64,000 nt of DNA from Tachypleus tridentatus. Taxonomy: Eukaryota; Arthropoda; Merostomata; Xiphosura; Limulidae. Below the pieces are notes generated by a model. The model saw nothing but the letters and a program-made list of their open reading frames with translations. It was not told where the DNA came from and searched no databases. Position 1 is the first letter of the stretch. Each line of letters begins with the position of its first letter. Made by a program: the position numbers and the translations under genes. The stretch lies in NCBI RefSeq assembly GCF_004210375.1, contig NC_134829.1, positions 27,110,034-27,174,033 of the forward strand, given 5' to 3'. Positions 48,508 through 60,138 of this stretch are shown here, one piece after another.

Positions 48508-48765
48508 GGATTTGGATGGATCGTCATCAAGATTTGTATGGGGATTCAATGGGTCTATGAAAAGATATGTACTAATTTTTAATTTTTCTGTTTTGCGTGT
48601 TGCGGGTTTTATGGGTGTTTTAAGTGATCTCGTTTTTTTACTACTATTTCTCTCTCTGTTGATAGATCTTTACCAAATTTGGCATGAGGATTTGTTGGAT
48701 CCCTGAGGAGATACACGTAAAATTAAAGTTTCATATTTTATGTTTTGCAGTTTTTAATTGGCTTT
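48508..48765. repeat. Two diverged copies of a roughly 150-bp repeat
   Basis: GGATGGATCGTCATCAAGAT (48513) and GATAGATCTTTACCAAATTT (48661) head two similar blocks. Each continues with a GGATT(C/T)... GGGTC/GGATC... GAGATA pattern and then a T-rich stretch with TTTTGCG/TTTTGCA. I do not recognise the family. Confidence 0.6.
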
Positions 48766-48935
48766 TTTATTTTTTAATACTTACATATACGGGAAACAAT
48801 TATTCATCTCCTAAGATAATCTTTTATAAATATAATCATGAATTTATATAATTTCCGGTTACTCCAGTTTGTATAACAATACTTTATCTTCCTAATAATG
48901 GATCTGTTCCAGTTTTAGATAATACAGTCCAATAT

Positions 48936-49198
48936 GGCCTGGCATGGCCAAGCGCGTAAGGCGTGCGACTCGTAATCCGAGGGTCGCGGGTTCGCGCCCG
49001 AGTCGCGCTAAACATGCTCGCCCTCCCAGCCGTTTGACGGTCAATCTCACTATTCGTTGGTAAAAGTAGCCCAAGAGTTGGTGGTGGGTGGTGATGACTA
49101 GCTGCCTTCCCTCTAGTCTTACACTGCTAAATTAGGGACGGCTAGCACAGATAGCCCTCGAGTAGCTTTGTGCGAAATTCCAAAAAACAAACAAACAA
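48936..49198 (+). mobile_element. tRNA-derived SINE, family A, full length with perfect TSD
   Basis: Head GGCCTGGCATGGCCAAGCGC, B-box GGTTCGCGCCC, small body deletion, tail GTAGCTTTGTGCGAAATTCC and (AAAC)n. A 12-bp duplication ACAGTCCAATAT (48924-48935 and 49199-49210) flanks it. The tail hairpin here is the GCACA/TGTGC form. Confidence 0.95.
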
Positions 49199-49650
49199 AC
49201 AGTCCAATATAATAAAACCACATAACTAAAAAATAGAAGCAATTTCTTACAGACACTGGTAAATATTTGAAAATCGTAGGTGTAATTTTTTCGCAGTTTT
49301 TCAGGATATTTACACTGTTTTCCAAATAAGATATAACCAAGATGATTTTCTGATGCATTTTGTTTGAGGGTGTGGTTTGTGTAGCTTACATTTAAAATTT
49401 TGTCGTATTAATTAAACATTTTAGTGACACAATCAAGATATTACTAACGGTTTAAAAGCGCTTGCTAACATCTTCTCAAACAAATGTTTCATTATGTAGT
49501 GTTACAACTTTTGCCAAAGCGCTTACATTGACAGAAAGTAATACCTCGTTTAGCATCAGGAAGATAACTGGTTTTGTATGATTTATTTTGCTTTTATATA
49601 AACTAGTAACTATTTTAGTGTCTTAGAAAGACGTTGATTTATTCTAAGAG

Positions 49651-49855
49651 TGTATGTTTTTGAATTTCGCGCAAAGCTTCACGAGGGCTGACTGCACCTG
49701 CCGTTCCTAATTTAGCAGCGAAATACTAGAAGGAAGACAGTTAGTAATCACCACCCACCGCCAGCTCTTGAGCTACTCTTTTCTTTCACCATTGAATAGT
49801 GAGATTGACAATAATATTATAACGCCCCCACAGCTGAAATGGTATATTTGGTGGG
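49651..49855 (-). mobile_element. tRNA-derived SINE, family A, 5'-truncated with TSD
   Basis: Tail and body are present, and the head is missing beyond the ATTTCAGCTG region. An 11-bp duplication TATTCTAAGAG flanks it (49640-49650 and 49856-49866). Confidence 0.92.
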
Positions 49856-50110
49856 TATTCTAAGAGACAGTCTGAATGAAGGTGAAGGTAACAGACAGAG
49901 TTGCATTATTCAGAATCTCTACGAAGTAATGAAGCTACCTGATGTCCCAATTCCATGTATCAAAACATCAATAAAACGATACCAAAGCGTTAGAGCGTAG
50001 TTAGTTTCAAATTTCCGTTCTATAAAGGCACTGCCTTTTAACAAGTGCATAAAAAATTACAGCAAAAATAATACGATTTTTAAGATGTATAGAGACATAT
50101 ATATCAGCAA

Positions 50111-50233
50111 TTTTGTTTGTAATTAAGCACAAAGCTACACAATAAACTATCTATGTTGTGCCTAACACGGGTATCGAAACTCGATGTTAAGTGTTACAAG
50201 TTTGCAGACTTACTGTTCAGTCATTGGAGGGCC
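50111..50233 (-). mobile_element. tRNA-derived SINE, family C
   Basis: Minus-strand head GGCCCTCCAATGACTGAACA, B-box GAGTTTCGATACCC and tail GTAGCTTTGTGCTTAATTAC. A probable 9-bp imperfect duplication TAT(C/T)AGCAA lies at 50102-50110 and 50237-50245. Confidence 0.8.
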
Positions 50234-50267
50234 ATGTATTAGCAAACTAAAAGTGACTGTTTGATAG

Positions 50268-50545
50268 GACCCGGCATGGCCAGGTGGTTAAGGAACTCGA
50301 CTCGTAATCTGAGGGGTACCGGTTCGAACCCCCGTCACATCAAACATGCTCGCCCTTTCAGCCGTGGGGGCGTTATAATGTGACGGTCAATCCCAATATT
50401 CGTTGGTAAAAGAGTAGCCCAAGAGTTGGCGGTGGGTGGTGATGACCAGCTGCCTTCCCTTTAGTCTTACACTGCTAATTTAGGGACGGTTAGCGCAGAT
50501 AGCTCTCGTGTAGCTTTGCGCGAAATTTCAAACAAACCAAACCAA
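50268..50545 (+). mobile_element. tRNA-derived SINE, family A, full-length reference copy
   Basis: Head CCCGGCATGGCCAGGTGG, a slightly altered B-box GGTTCGAACCC, complete body, tail GCGCAGATAGCTCTCGTGTA then GCTTTGCGCG and AAACAAACCAAACC. A 12-bp imperfect duplication ACTGTTTGA(T/C)AG flanks it (50256-50267, 50546-50557). The tRNA-like head folds with an anticodon position reading CGT, so it may derive from tRNA-Thr. That is inference. Confidence 0.95.
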
Positions 50546-50632
50546 ACTGTTTGACAGAATACATATAACCGATTTACCATTATACGTTTATTTTAATACC
50601 TACAATTATTACAATATAGTTTTTTTTTTTTT

Positions 50633-51252
50633 ATGTGACGTATACCGTTGGATGTGTATTGCGCAAGTCCCGCCTGTTCTCTAACTTTACAAATTCTTGA
50701 GAGTAAGAATCAACAACATTGTTGAGGTTTCGAGAAACTCAAGTAATTCGTATAAAAGTAGCTAGCCGAGAGACAGTGGAAGAAAATTATTATTGATCAG
50801 CTACAATCAGTTTGCGTTAAGCCTCGGAAGCTACAATTGTTATTAACGCCTGTTAATAGGAAAACTACAGAATTTGACCTGAACGTTAAAAGATTTCGAA
50901 CATTACAAACTATTTAACTTCAACGAATTAACCTCAGACGTTATTATTTTTACGATAACATTAAGTATCTTCGCCGGGAAAAGTCAGCTTGCAATGATGT
51001 GAGGCGAAAAAAGAACCAAGCTAGCTAGCTTAAGCGAGATGTGACAACTCAGAATTAATTTGCTTGTCGTGGACCTGGATCGTCGATAAAATATTCAATT
51101 CTAAATCGGATACAAAACTCAGTATTGCATGTAAGCTTGTGAACCTCTTGTATATAAATCATTATTTGTAATAACAGTTATTCTAGATTGTATCGTTGTT
51201 AGTATATTAAAATACATCTGTGTTAAAAATAAAATTGTGTGTATCAATCTTG
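50633..51252 (+). mobile_element. Possible solo LTR with TATA box and poly(A) signal
   Basis: A TGTGACGTATACC start, a strong TATAAAAG at 50751-50758 and an AATAAA near 51229 form a compact transcription cassette with no reading frame. This layout resembles a Ty3/gypsy-type LTR. No clear target duplication or second copy was found in the window, so a promoter of a non-coding RNA is an alternative. Confidence 0.35.
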
Positions 51253-51332
51253 TTGGCATATGCCATAAATGCGATACATATTAATATTTAATTAACTTCT
51301 AAATTAAACTTTTTGGCTATTTGAAATATTAT

Positions 51333-51614
51333 TTGTTTGGTTGGTTGGTTTTGAATTTCGCGCAAAGCTACACTAGAACTATCTGCGCTAGCCGTCCCTA
51401 ATTTAACAGTGTAAGACTAGAGGGAAGGCAGCTAATCATCACCACCCACTATCAACTTTTGAGCTACTCTTTTACCAACGAATAGTGGGATTGACTATCA
51501 CATTTATAACGCCCCTACGCCTCAAAGGGCGAGCATGTTTGGTGTGACGGGGATTTGAGCCCGTGACCCTCAGATTACGAGTCGAGTGCCTTAACCACCT
51601 GGTCATGCCGAACC
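51333..51614 (-). mobile_element. tRNA-derived SINE, family A, full length
   Basis: Minus-strand head GGTTCGGCATGACCAGGTGG, B-box GGCTCAAATCC, full body, tail GTAGCTTTGCGCGAAATTC and AACCAACCAAACA. Confidence 0.94.
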
Positions 51615-51924
51615 AAGTACACTAAGTCAACATCCTTTTTATTATACAAGTATCACGTAAGGACACCAGAGTAGTTGGTATTTAAAGCATCTATATAAAT
51701 AATACGCTTTAGTTAGTCTGTCCAGAAGCGATCAATCGCTACAAATCTCTATTGTTAGAAAGAACTTTGACCGTGGCGTCCGGTTTGCATATAACTTTCC
51801 ATTTAGAGTCACTTTACATGATTTTTGCATAGTTAATTTTTTAATGCAATGAATGAAGTACATGATGGTACACGGTCATTGTCATCAGGTGACGACTGGT
51901 TCCCATTTCAGTTTTAGTTAGTTT

Positions 51925-52033
51925 TTGTTTATTGTTTATTTCCAGTTAACCAAAAAGATGCACAATGGGGCATCTTTGCTCTGCCAACCACGAGTATCGA
52001 AACCGGGTTTCCAGCGTTAATCCACAGATACAC
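51925..52033 (-). mobile_element. tRNA-derived SINE, family C, decayed
   Basis: It retains GAAACCCGG/GGTTTCGATACTCG on the minus strand and a degraded tail. No target duplication was found. Confidence 0.65.
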
Positions 52034-52465
52034 TTGTAGGATTTTGTTGTAGTGTGAATTTTGTTTAATTGTTACTACAGTAACAATATAGAGTTATTCT
52101 AACTCGTATTCTGAGGGTCGCGGGTTCGCATCCCCGTCGCGCCAAACATGCTCGTCCTTTCAGTCATGGGGGCGTTATAATGTGACGGTCAATCTCACTC
52201 TTCGTTTGTAAAAGAGTAGCCCAAGAGTTGGTGGTGGGTGGTGATGACTAGCTGCCTTTCCTCTAATCTTACACTGCTATTTTAGGGACGGCTAGCACAG
52301 ATAGCCCTCGTGTAGCTTTGTGCAAAATTCCAAAACAAACAAACAAAATTCTATAAACTATCTGCATTTTTCAATAAGCGGGAAAGTTTAATGTTATTTT
52401 TGTTTGCCTCTAGACTACTAAGTTAGCGTTTCAAGTTTGAACTGGATTGGTCAATATGTTTATTT
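52034..52465. repeat. Unnamed dispersed repeat, copy 2, split by a SINE
   Basis: The left part (52034-52096) and right part (52351-52465) match consecutive parts of 41765-41970 (CTTGTAGGATTTTGTTGTAG; then TTCAATAAGCGGG and ACTAAGTTAGCGTTTCAA). The SINE at 52100-52350 interrupts it. A short duplication ATTCTA occurs on both sides. Confidence 0.55.
52100..52350 (+). mobile_element. tRNA-derived SINE, family A, head-truncated
   Basis: It begins within the anticodon arm (ACTCGTATTCTGAGGG). B-box GGTTCGCATCC, full body, tail GTAGCTTTGTGCAAAATTCC and (AAAC)n. It sits inside an unnamed dispersed repeat. Confidence 0.92.
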
Positions 52466-53760
52466 ACCTGTACGTAATATCCTAAAACAAATTAATATTT
52501 CACTAAATTCAATTACTATTGGCTTTCTCAACTTATTTAAATCTAAAATACACATGCGTAGTTCATTAAAAACTTTATGCTTATCACTTGGTAAACAGGC
52601 ATTCAAACGCTTCTCCATATCAGCTAAATTCGCTTTCATTACAACTTTACATTTATTTTACTTTGTAATAACTTAGATTCGATCGTTTCATAGAACACCT
52701 TTAAACTATTTTTCTTTACTATAGGCTTTATTCTTCGGTTAAATATTAACAGTTTTGTAGGCTGTATACTATTATAAATATCATTACCATACATTATCTT
52801 ATGCAGTATTATTATATATAGTTACGTCTGTGTGAATTTCTTTTTCAAATATGCTAGGATTTATCAATCTAACATATAACGCTCGCAAAAAGGCATAGCT
52901 AAAATGTTGCGCGTGAAAATTAGAGAATAAGGAAAATTCAAACAAAGGCCATGAAAACCACAGCAGTACTTTCGCGGGTCACAGCTAGTAAACGTTTAAA
53001 AATAAAAATTGTTACGCTAGTGGCTCCATCTACTAAATACCATCCCAGACATTTATTTTTATTATATCTCAACTGTACAAGATACTAAATTTTAATCTTT
53101 TTTTTTTTTGCACACACACATATGTGCGTGTAATATTTAATAGGTTTCATACTTTATATCTTCCCCTAAAACAAATTTGTATTACAATACGGAAACTATT
53201 TGAAAATTTATTTAAGTGTCAGGCAGTCAGTCAACTGAGTTAGAATCAACTGTGATATGTTGTGTGCATTGCCCATATCTATTTCTCCTACTGTAAGCCA
53301 AGTGTGGTCTAGTTTGAAAAAAAACAAAACTTTTTATAGTGCAATAGCTAAAATATGTACATAATCAGTTAACTTAATATTTCAAGAACACTGGTTTAAC
53401 CAGTTAAATGTTGAATTATATATTTATGTATATTGAATATGTAGTTTTTAAATTACAACAGAATATTTCTAAAAATGCCACAAAAATATTGTTAAATTTA
53501 CGAACAATGTTAAAGCTAGTACATTTATACGTATTTACGAAAAAAGTTCATAAATACAAAACATTAAAAACAAACTGCAATTAAAATATGCTGAAATAAA
53601 GTTAGATTACTCTGCAAAGAAATCTATTAAGAACTCATTGTTTGTATCACATTTTCCAATTAGAAAACAAAGTTAAATTTTGTTTAGTATTATTTCATGC
53701 AATATATAAAATAGTGTATTTAAAATCATTTGCATCTAATCTGGGCTTAAATGAGTTAGG
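52466..53760. other. Non-coding, nothing recognised
   Basis: Very AT-rich sequence. A stretch near 52965-52990 (TTCGCGGGTCACAGCTAGTA) resembles ends of dispersed repeats in other invertebrates, but I cannot name it. Confidence 0.45.
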
Positions 53761-53763
53761 TTT

Positions 53764-54034
53764 CGTTCATTTTTAATTTCGAGCAAAGCTACATGGCAGC
53801 TATCTGCACTAGCCATCCCTTATTTAACAGTGTAAAACTAGATGGAAGGCAGCTAATCACCACCACCCACTGCCAACTCTTGGGCTATTCTTTTACCAAC
53901 AAATAGTGGAATTGACTGTCAAGTTATAATGTCCCCATGGCTGAAAGGGTGAGAGTGTTTGGTGTGATGGGGATTTGAACCCACGACTCTCGGATTATGA
54001 GGCAAGTGCCTTAACCACCTGGCCATACCAGGCC
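53764..54034 (-). mobile_element. tRNA-derived SINE, family A, full length
   Basis: Minus-strand head GGCCTGGTATGGCCAGGTGG, B-box GGTTCAAATCC, body complete, tail GTAGCTTTGCTCGAAATTA. Imperfect flanking duplication GCTTAA(A/G)TGAG. Confidence 0.93.
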
Positions 54035-54243
54035 TGCTTAAGTGAGACAGACAATGCCTGAAATTAGGTGTATGGGTACTTCATGGTAATCACTCAATAT
54101 TATTCTGAACTTTCACATCCAATTTTTTGTTTCTCCTCTTATTAACATACATAAACTGTATCTGTTAAAAGTCCTTTTGAAAGATGATATTAAACAGGTG
54201 TTACATTTTTTTTTATCATTCAATTTTAATATTCTGTTCCATT

Positions 54244-55174
54244 TGATTGATTGATTTAAGTGTTTTTTGGCACAAAGCAGCTAGGCTATCTGTGCCAAAC
54301 ATCCGGCCAAAAGGTAAAAATAAAGTAAATGCAGTAAAATACATAAAAGGAAATGAAGATAAAACAAAACACCATTGAAAAACAGAAAAAGCATAAAACC
54401 AATGTTGACATCTAGTTTACAATGGTAAGAGAGAAAGCAGAGTAAAAGAAGTTGTAAGGTATTTACTCTAGCAAAAAGGTAATGAACATAACCCACCAGG
54501 AAGACTAACAGGTAAGTACAAGAACTACCGTTAGTCACCTGAAGTTGGTCTTTCCAGTCCTGGTACCCGGTTATGTGTCAACAGCCATTATCAAAATGTA
54601 AAATAATAGAAGTTTTAAAAGACACATAGCAAAATCGTAATAATGAGTAGCCAAATGTCGGGTAAAAAGGTAATTGTGAAGTAAATGGAGTAAAAGTTTT
54701 AAAAGTAAATGAATGTAAAAACAAAACAGCAATTAAAACAGAAAATGGCGTAAAACCAATGTTGACATCCAGTCTGCAAACTTGTAAAGGACTTCTGTAG
54801 CAGAATGGTAATGATCATAACCCACCAGGAAGACTAACAGGTAAGTTCAAGAACCACCGTCAGTCACCTGAAGTTGGTCTTTCCAGTCCTGGTTCCGGGT
54901 TATGTGTCATTATGGCCAGTACTTAGAGGTAAAGTAATAAAAGTGTTAAATGACATGCAGCAAAAGTGTAATAACAACTCGCCAGGACGACTAACGAGTA
55001 GTTCAAACGGATAGTTCAAACAGCAGCATTAGTCACCTGAAGTTGGCCTTTCCAGTCCTGGTGTAGAGTTATTTAATGTTCTGGCCATTTTCCAATGTCA
55101 AATTAAACTAGAGAGAATGAAACTGTAAAAACGTAACCACAATTAAAAAGGTGTAATGAATAAATATCCAACAC
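54244..55174 (-). other. LINE 3'UTR with triplicated module, hairpin and simple tail
   Basis: Three copies of a module containing GTCACCTGAAGTTGGTCTTT and CCAGTCCTGG (plus strand) lie at about 54491-54580, 54820-54910 and 54978-55075. At the extreme 3' end, 54269-54296 is a hairpin with a perfect 6-bp outer stem GGCACA/TGTGCC and an inner AGC/GCT pairing. Reverse transcription probably starts after it. The tail is TTAAATCAATCAATCA. Confidence 0.8.
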
Positions 55175-58100
55175 TTAAATGAGATTAAAAAAATTAATGG
55201 CCATTAAAAAACCAAAAACTTTATCAAGGTGGACAGTGTCACCATCACCAATAACACTGTCCAATGTTACAGATAAACCCTGGGAAAAAACATGTTTAAA
55301 ATATTGCCGTAGTTGAGAATTGTAACGATGGCAAGAAAGTAAAATGTGACTGATAGTGATTTGAGTGTTACACAAACTACACATTGGTGCATCAGTTCCA
55401 GATAAAAGAAAACGATGAGTTAAAAAACTGTGACCAATGCGTAGTCTAGTTAGAACAACTTCCTCCTTCCGAACTTTATGGAAGCTAGATGGCCAAAGCC
55501 CAATATAGGGTTTTATTTGAAAAAGCTTGTTGTCACGTTGCTCACTCCAAGTGGACTGCCAGCTGGCACGGATCCGACTCTTGAATACACGACCATAGTC
55601 CATGTACGGAATAGGCACAATGGTGATAGTGCCGGAGCAGATAGATTTAGCTGCCGTGTCTGCAAGCTCGTTCCCACGAATACCAACATGGCCTGGTATC
55701 CAGAAAAACTGGATAGAAGTGGCAGTTAATGAGAAATGGGCCAATGAGTTTTGAATATCAGCAAGAACAGTGTGTGAACCAACGTGTAGCGATTCCAGGG
55801 CCTATATAGAACTAAGAGAGTCAGTATAAATAGTGCAGTTGGAGTACTGCTCAGCTGCAATATGATCCAGGGCAAGAGATATGGCATACAGTTCAGCAGT
55901 GAACACAGAAGCTGTAGAGGGGATTCTGCTCGCAACTACCAAACCGCAGCAAACCATAGCAGAGCCCACTGAATTACCCGATTTGGAACCATCTGTATAA
56001 ATTGGAATGGAATGATTGTTTGAAAGATGTTCATTAAATAAAAGACGGTACCTCCAATGTGGAGTATCTGCCTTTTTCAGATGACTGAAAGAAAGGTCAC
56101 ATTTGAGGGCAGTAATAAGCCATGGTGGGATGGGCTGACCTGTGGAATCTGCAATGTTATCCAAGGACAGACCCAATTCATCCAATTGCGCTCTGATACG
56201 AAGGCCAAACGGAGCAATGTCAGATCCTCTGTTCTGAAAAAGTACGGCCCACTGAGGAAGGAAAACACATCCCCAGGTAGGATGTTTTGTTAAGGAACGA
56301 AGTTTCGAAGAATATTGTAAAGATAGTTGCAAACGGCGAAGGTGCAGAGAAGGTTCATGAGATTCGACGTATAAGCTTTGAACTGGAGAGGTACGGAAAG
56401 CCCCAGTGCAGAGTCGAAGTCCTTGGTGATGAATGGGGTCCAGCATCTTTAAGGCCGAGGGTCTGGCAGAGCCATAGACTATTGATCCATAGTCAAGTTT
56501 TGATCGAATAAGAGCACGATATACCTATAACATTGAACATCAATCTGCTCCCCAACTGGTAGAAGAGAGGTCACGGAGGATGTTCAGTGCTCTTGTGCAT
56601 TTGACCCAAAGCTGCTTTAAGTGTGGTATAAAGGTCAGCTTACAGTCAAAGATAAGCCCCAAGAACTTGGTCTCAGGGACCACTGGCAACGAAACTTCAC
56701 CGATATTAAGTTCAGGATCAGGGTGAATACCCTGTTGGCGGCAAAAGTGCATGCGTACGGTTTTAGAAAGAGAGAAATTAAAGCCGTTCGCCCTAGTCCA
56801 CTTCAGTACACGATTGAGGGCAGTTTGTAGTTGCCGCTCAATATATCTCATGTTTGACGACTGACATGGGATGTGAAAGTCGTCGACATACAGCCCATTC
56901 GCAATAGTGAGAGGGAGTTGTTCAGTGATGGCATTTATCTTTATACTGAAAAGTGTGACACTCAAAACACTGCCTTGAGGGACTCCAAGTTCCTGTACAA
57001 AAGAACGGGAAAGTGTCGAACCCACACGAACTTGGAATCTCCTGTCCATTAAAAAATTTTTAATAAACATGGGTAAATGGCCACGTAACCCATATGTATG
57101 GAGGTCTCGCAAAATGCCATACCTCCATGTTGTGTCGTAAGCCTTCTCAATGTCAAAGAATATTGATACAGGATGTTGGCATTTGAGAAAGGCTTCTCTG
57201 ATTGATGTTTTAAGACGAATTAGGTGGTCCATGATGGAGTGCTGTCGTCAGAAACCACACTGAGTGGGCCACAGGAGGTTGTTTGATTCGAGGAACCAAA
57301 GAAGATGAGCATTAACCATCCTTTCTAAGATCTTACAGAGACAGCTTGTCAAAACAATTGGAATCTTGGGATCTTTCCCTGGCTTAGAAAAATGTAAAAT
57401 AATAGCCTGGCACCAGGCATCAGGAAAAACATTCTCCTGCCAGATCCGGTTAAAGACAATCAGAAGGACATCAAGAGAAGCAGGAGATAGATGGTGCAGC
57501 ATGTCATAATGAACATCATCAGGTCCAACAGATGTACTGGCAGACTGATGAAGGGCCATTTTCAGTTCCACCAGTGTAAAGGGACAATTATAGTCAAAGA
57601 AACAGTCAGTTCGAAAGGAAAGAGGTGAACGCTCTGTCTGAGTCTTGATGGCCAAGAAGGTGGAGGAATAAGCAGAAGTGCTAGATACCCGGCAAAAGCT
57701 TTCACCTAGAGTATCAGCGATGCTCCGGACATCAGCTACCTCCTGACAATCAGAGAGTAAGATCGAGAGGGGGACAGAATTGTAGTGCACATTAACCTTT
57801 CAAATCCTGTCCCATATGATCTTGGAACTGGTGGTAGAAGATATGCTAGTTGTGAACCTAATCCAAGATTCCTTCTGGCTTTAACGTCTTACCCACCTAG
57901 TATGTGCCCGTTGGAAAGCGACGCGGTTTGAAAGTGTGGGATATCTACGAAAAGTATCCCAGGCCGGTTTTGAGACTTCTGTGATAAGTGGCAAGCAGGA
58001 TTCCACCACGGATGAGGATATCGTGGAAAACATGTCGAGGTTTTAAGAATACACTGAGCAACTGCTTGTATAATACAGCCAGTTACCGCTGCCACACAGT

Positions 58101-58869
58101 TGTCTATTGATGGCTGATTTACGATTGCAGGATCAAGTTCTGCGAGAGCAGTGAAAGTGGACCAGTCTGCCTGATCCAGCTTCCACCAGGGTACGCGGGT
58201 AGGGTGGCATCGACCACAGCCAGTCTCTCTCAAAAGGATAGGAAAATGATCACTGCCTAGTGGATTACTGCCAACCCTCCATGAAAAATGGGAGAATAAT
58301 GAAGGGGAGCAAACCGAGAGATCGGTAGCGGTAAAGGACTGACTAGGTGCATGAAACTAAGTGGAAGAACCAGTATTGAAAAGAGAAAGATTGTGATCAG
58401 AGAGCATACGCTCTACAAAGCGACCCCTCCCATCAATAACAGCACTTCCCCAGAGGGGATGATGTCCATTAAAGTCCCCCAGGATTAGAAATGGAGAAGG
58501 CAACTGTTCAACAAGAGCATCAAGGTCTGATTGATCATATGTCTCTCCAGGGGACAGGTAGAGAGAACAAACAGTGATGGTATGACCCAAGGAAACATGG
58601 ATGGCTACGGCCTCCAAGGGTGTGTTGAGTGACAAAGACAGGGTGGGCACATGCTGATCAACCAATAGTGCCACCCCTCCATGTACTCGTCCATCACACA
58701 GCCTGTCATTTCTGTACAGAGAAAACTGTTGAATGGTGACTGTATAGGCAGGTTTGAGAAATGTTTCTTGTAAGGAAATACAAACAGGATGGTAGGAAGC
58801 AATCAGTGTTTTGATATCATCCAGATTAGAACGTAAACCTCGACAGTTCCATTGTATCAAGGTGGCCAT
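55175..58869 (-). pseudogene. LINE ORF2: endonuclease, reverse transcriptase, RNase H (broken)
   Basis: ORF2 starts at ATG 58869, two bases after the ORF1 stop. The endonuclease shows WNCRGL, QETFLK, LILGDFNGHHPLWGS and, past an in-frame TAG at 58357, GSDHFPI. A frameshift near 57963 and stops at about 57900-57800 separate it from the RT. The RT has FFDIEKAYDTTW (motif A), LGVPQGSVLS (motif B), YVDD (motif C) and FLGLIFD, and is broken by TGA at 57248 (from CGA), TGA at 56540 and a TAG shortly after. RNase H follows with IYTDGSK, AELYAIS, YTDSLSS and WIPGHVGIRGNELADTAAK, so all four acidic positions are kept, with one TAG at 55802. The frame ends at 55175, giving about 1,230 codons, normal for the family. 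Confidence 0.92.
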
Positions 58870-58871
58870 TT

Positions 58872-60138
58872 TTAATGAAGGGTAGGTGAAGTGGCTGGAG
58901 AACCCTTCTGTTTACGACCACATCTTTTTTCCTTACTGTCCTTAGTCGGAGGAGGTCTATCAACCTCCATGGATCCTGCCCTGGGTCAAGTGGGCAGGTC
59001 TTTGTTATTGGAAGGGGATTCCAGTGACTGAGGATGCGAATGGATAATTGTTTTGCCTCTTGGGGTGGGAGAAAAAGATGTATCAGAAGAAATGCCTGTA
59101 TTTAAAACTGAAGGATGTGGATCTTGAGGTTTGTTGAAATGTATGGGAGGAACAGAGATGGGTGTAAAAGTTGATTCATCAACCTTTTTAACCATGGAGG
59201 TCAAAAGGCTTTACATTTGTTTTGAAAATGATTCTCTTGGAGGCACAGAGAGATCTGTCTGCATCCCCACTGCAGTTGTGGAATGAAGTGCAGCAGCATA
59301 TGTCCAAGGTGGAGTGGTGGGCAGCAATTTCCGAGCCTCAGGATAACTAATGTTATGTATCGTTTTCAAATGCTGCACCTCTTTTTCCTCCAACCATTTT
59401 GGGCAAGAACGAAAGTAAGAGGGGTGAGAACCATTGCAGTTTACGCAATGTGGGTTCATGTCACAGTCATAGGCATCGTGGTCCTTGCCTCCACAACGAG
59501 CACATGTCAGGGAACCACGACAAGATGTCTTTGAGTGGCCAAATCTCTGACATTGGAAACATCGAAGAGGGTTTGGTATGTATGGCCGAACCCTACAAAT
59601 GAGATAACCTGCCTTGATGGTGGCAGGTGCACGTGGTGAAGTAAATGTTAAAACGAGGGTATTTGTTGGCAGTGTAACTCCATCTTTGCGAGTGGAGATG
59701 CGCCTCACTGCAGAAACTCCTTGAGTGGAGAGACCAGCGAGAATCTCTGACTCGGGAACGTTCTTCAAATCCCTTTCAACAATAACTCCTCGTGAAGAAT
59801 TCAAGGTAGCATGGGGTGTAACCTCAATAGGTATATCCCCAATTGCCTTTGAATTCAAGAGGAGTTCACTGTGTTGGGATGTGGATGTTTCAACCAATAT
59901 GTCACCAGATCGAAGTTTCTTTACTTACTTTGGAGAGCCAGCAAGTCCCTCTAGTCCCTTTTGAATAAAAAAAAGGGGGCATTTGCCCTAAAGGATTTTC
60001 CGAAAGAGAATGTAATATAAGAAAATGAGGTGTGTGTGTTACTGATGTTGAAGATTGCTGTTCTGAGTATTCAAGACGTGATCGCTTACCCATTGACTGT
60101 TTTTTTACAATTTTATTTAAATTTTTTGGAGGATCCAT
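58872..60138 (-). pseudogene. LINE ORF1: CCHC zinc-knuckle nucleic-acid-binding protein (broken)
   Basis: The start is probably ATG 60138 (MDPPKNLNK). A frameshift in the A8/G5 homopolymer at about 59967-59981 and an in-frame TAA at about 59911 separate the N-terminus from the main part. The main frame holds three knuckles: CFQCQRFGHSKTSC, CARCGGKDHDAYDC and CVNCNGSHPSYFRSC, followed by KTIHNISYPEARKLL. It then continues through a TAA at 59211 and a TGA at 58986 in the same frame to the natural stop at 58872-58874. In I-type elements this protein coats the element RNA. The apparent start at 59897 is TTG and not real. Confidence 0.88.

Noticed and set aside
54281-54538. 85-codon minus-strand protein
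   Set aside because: It lies inside the LINE 3'UTR and has no motif.
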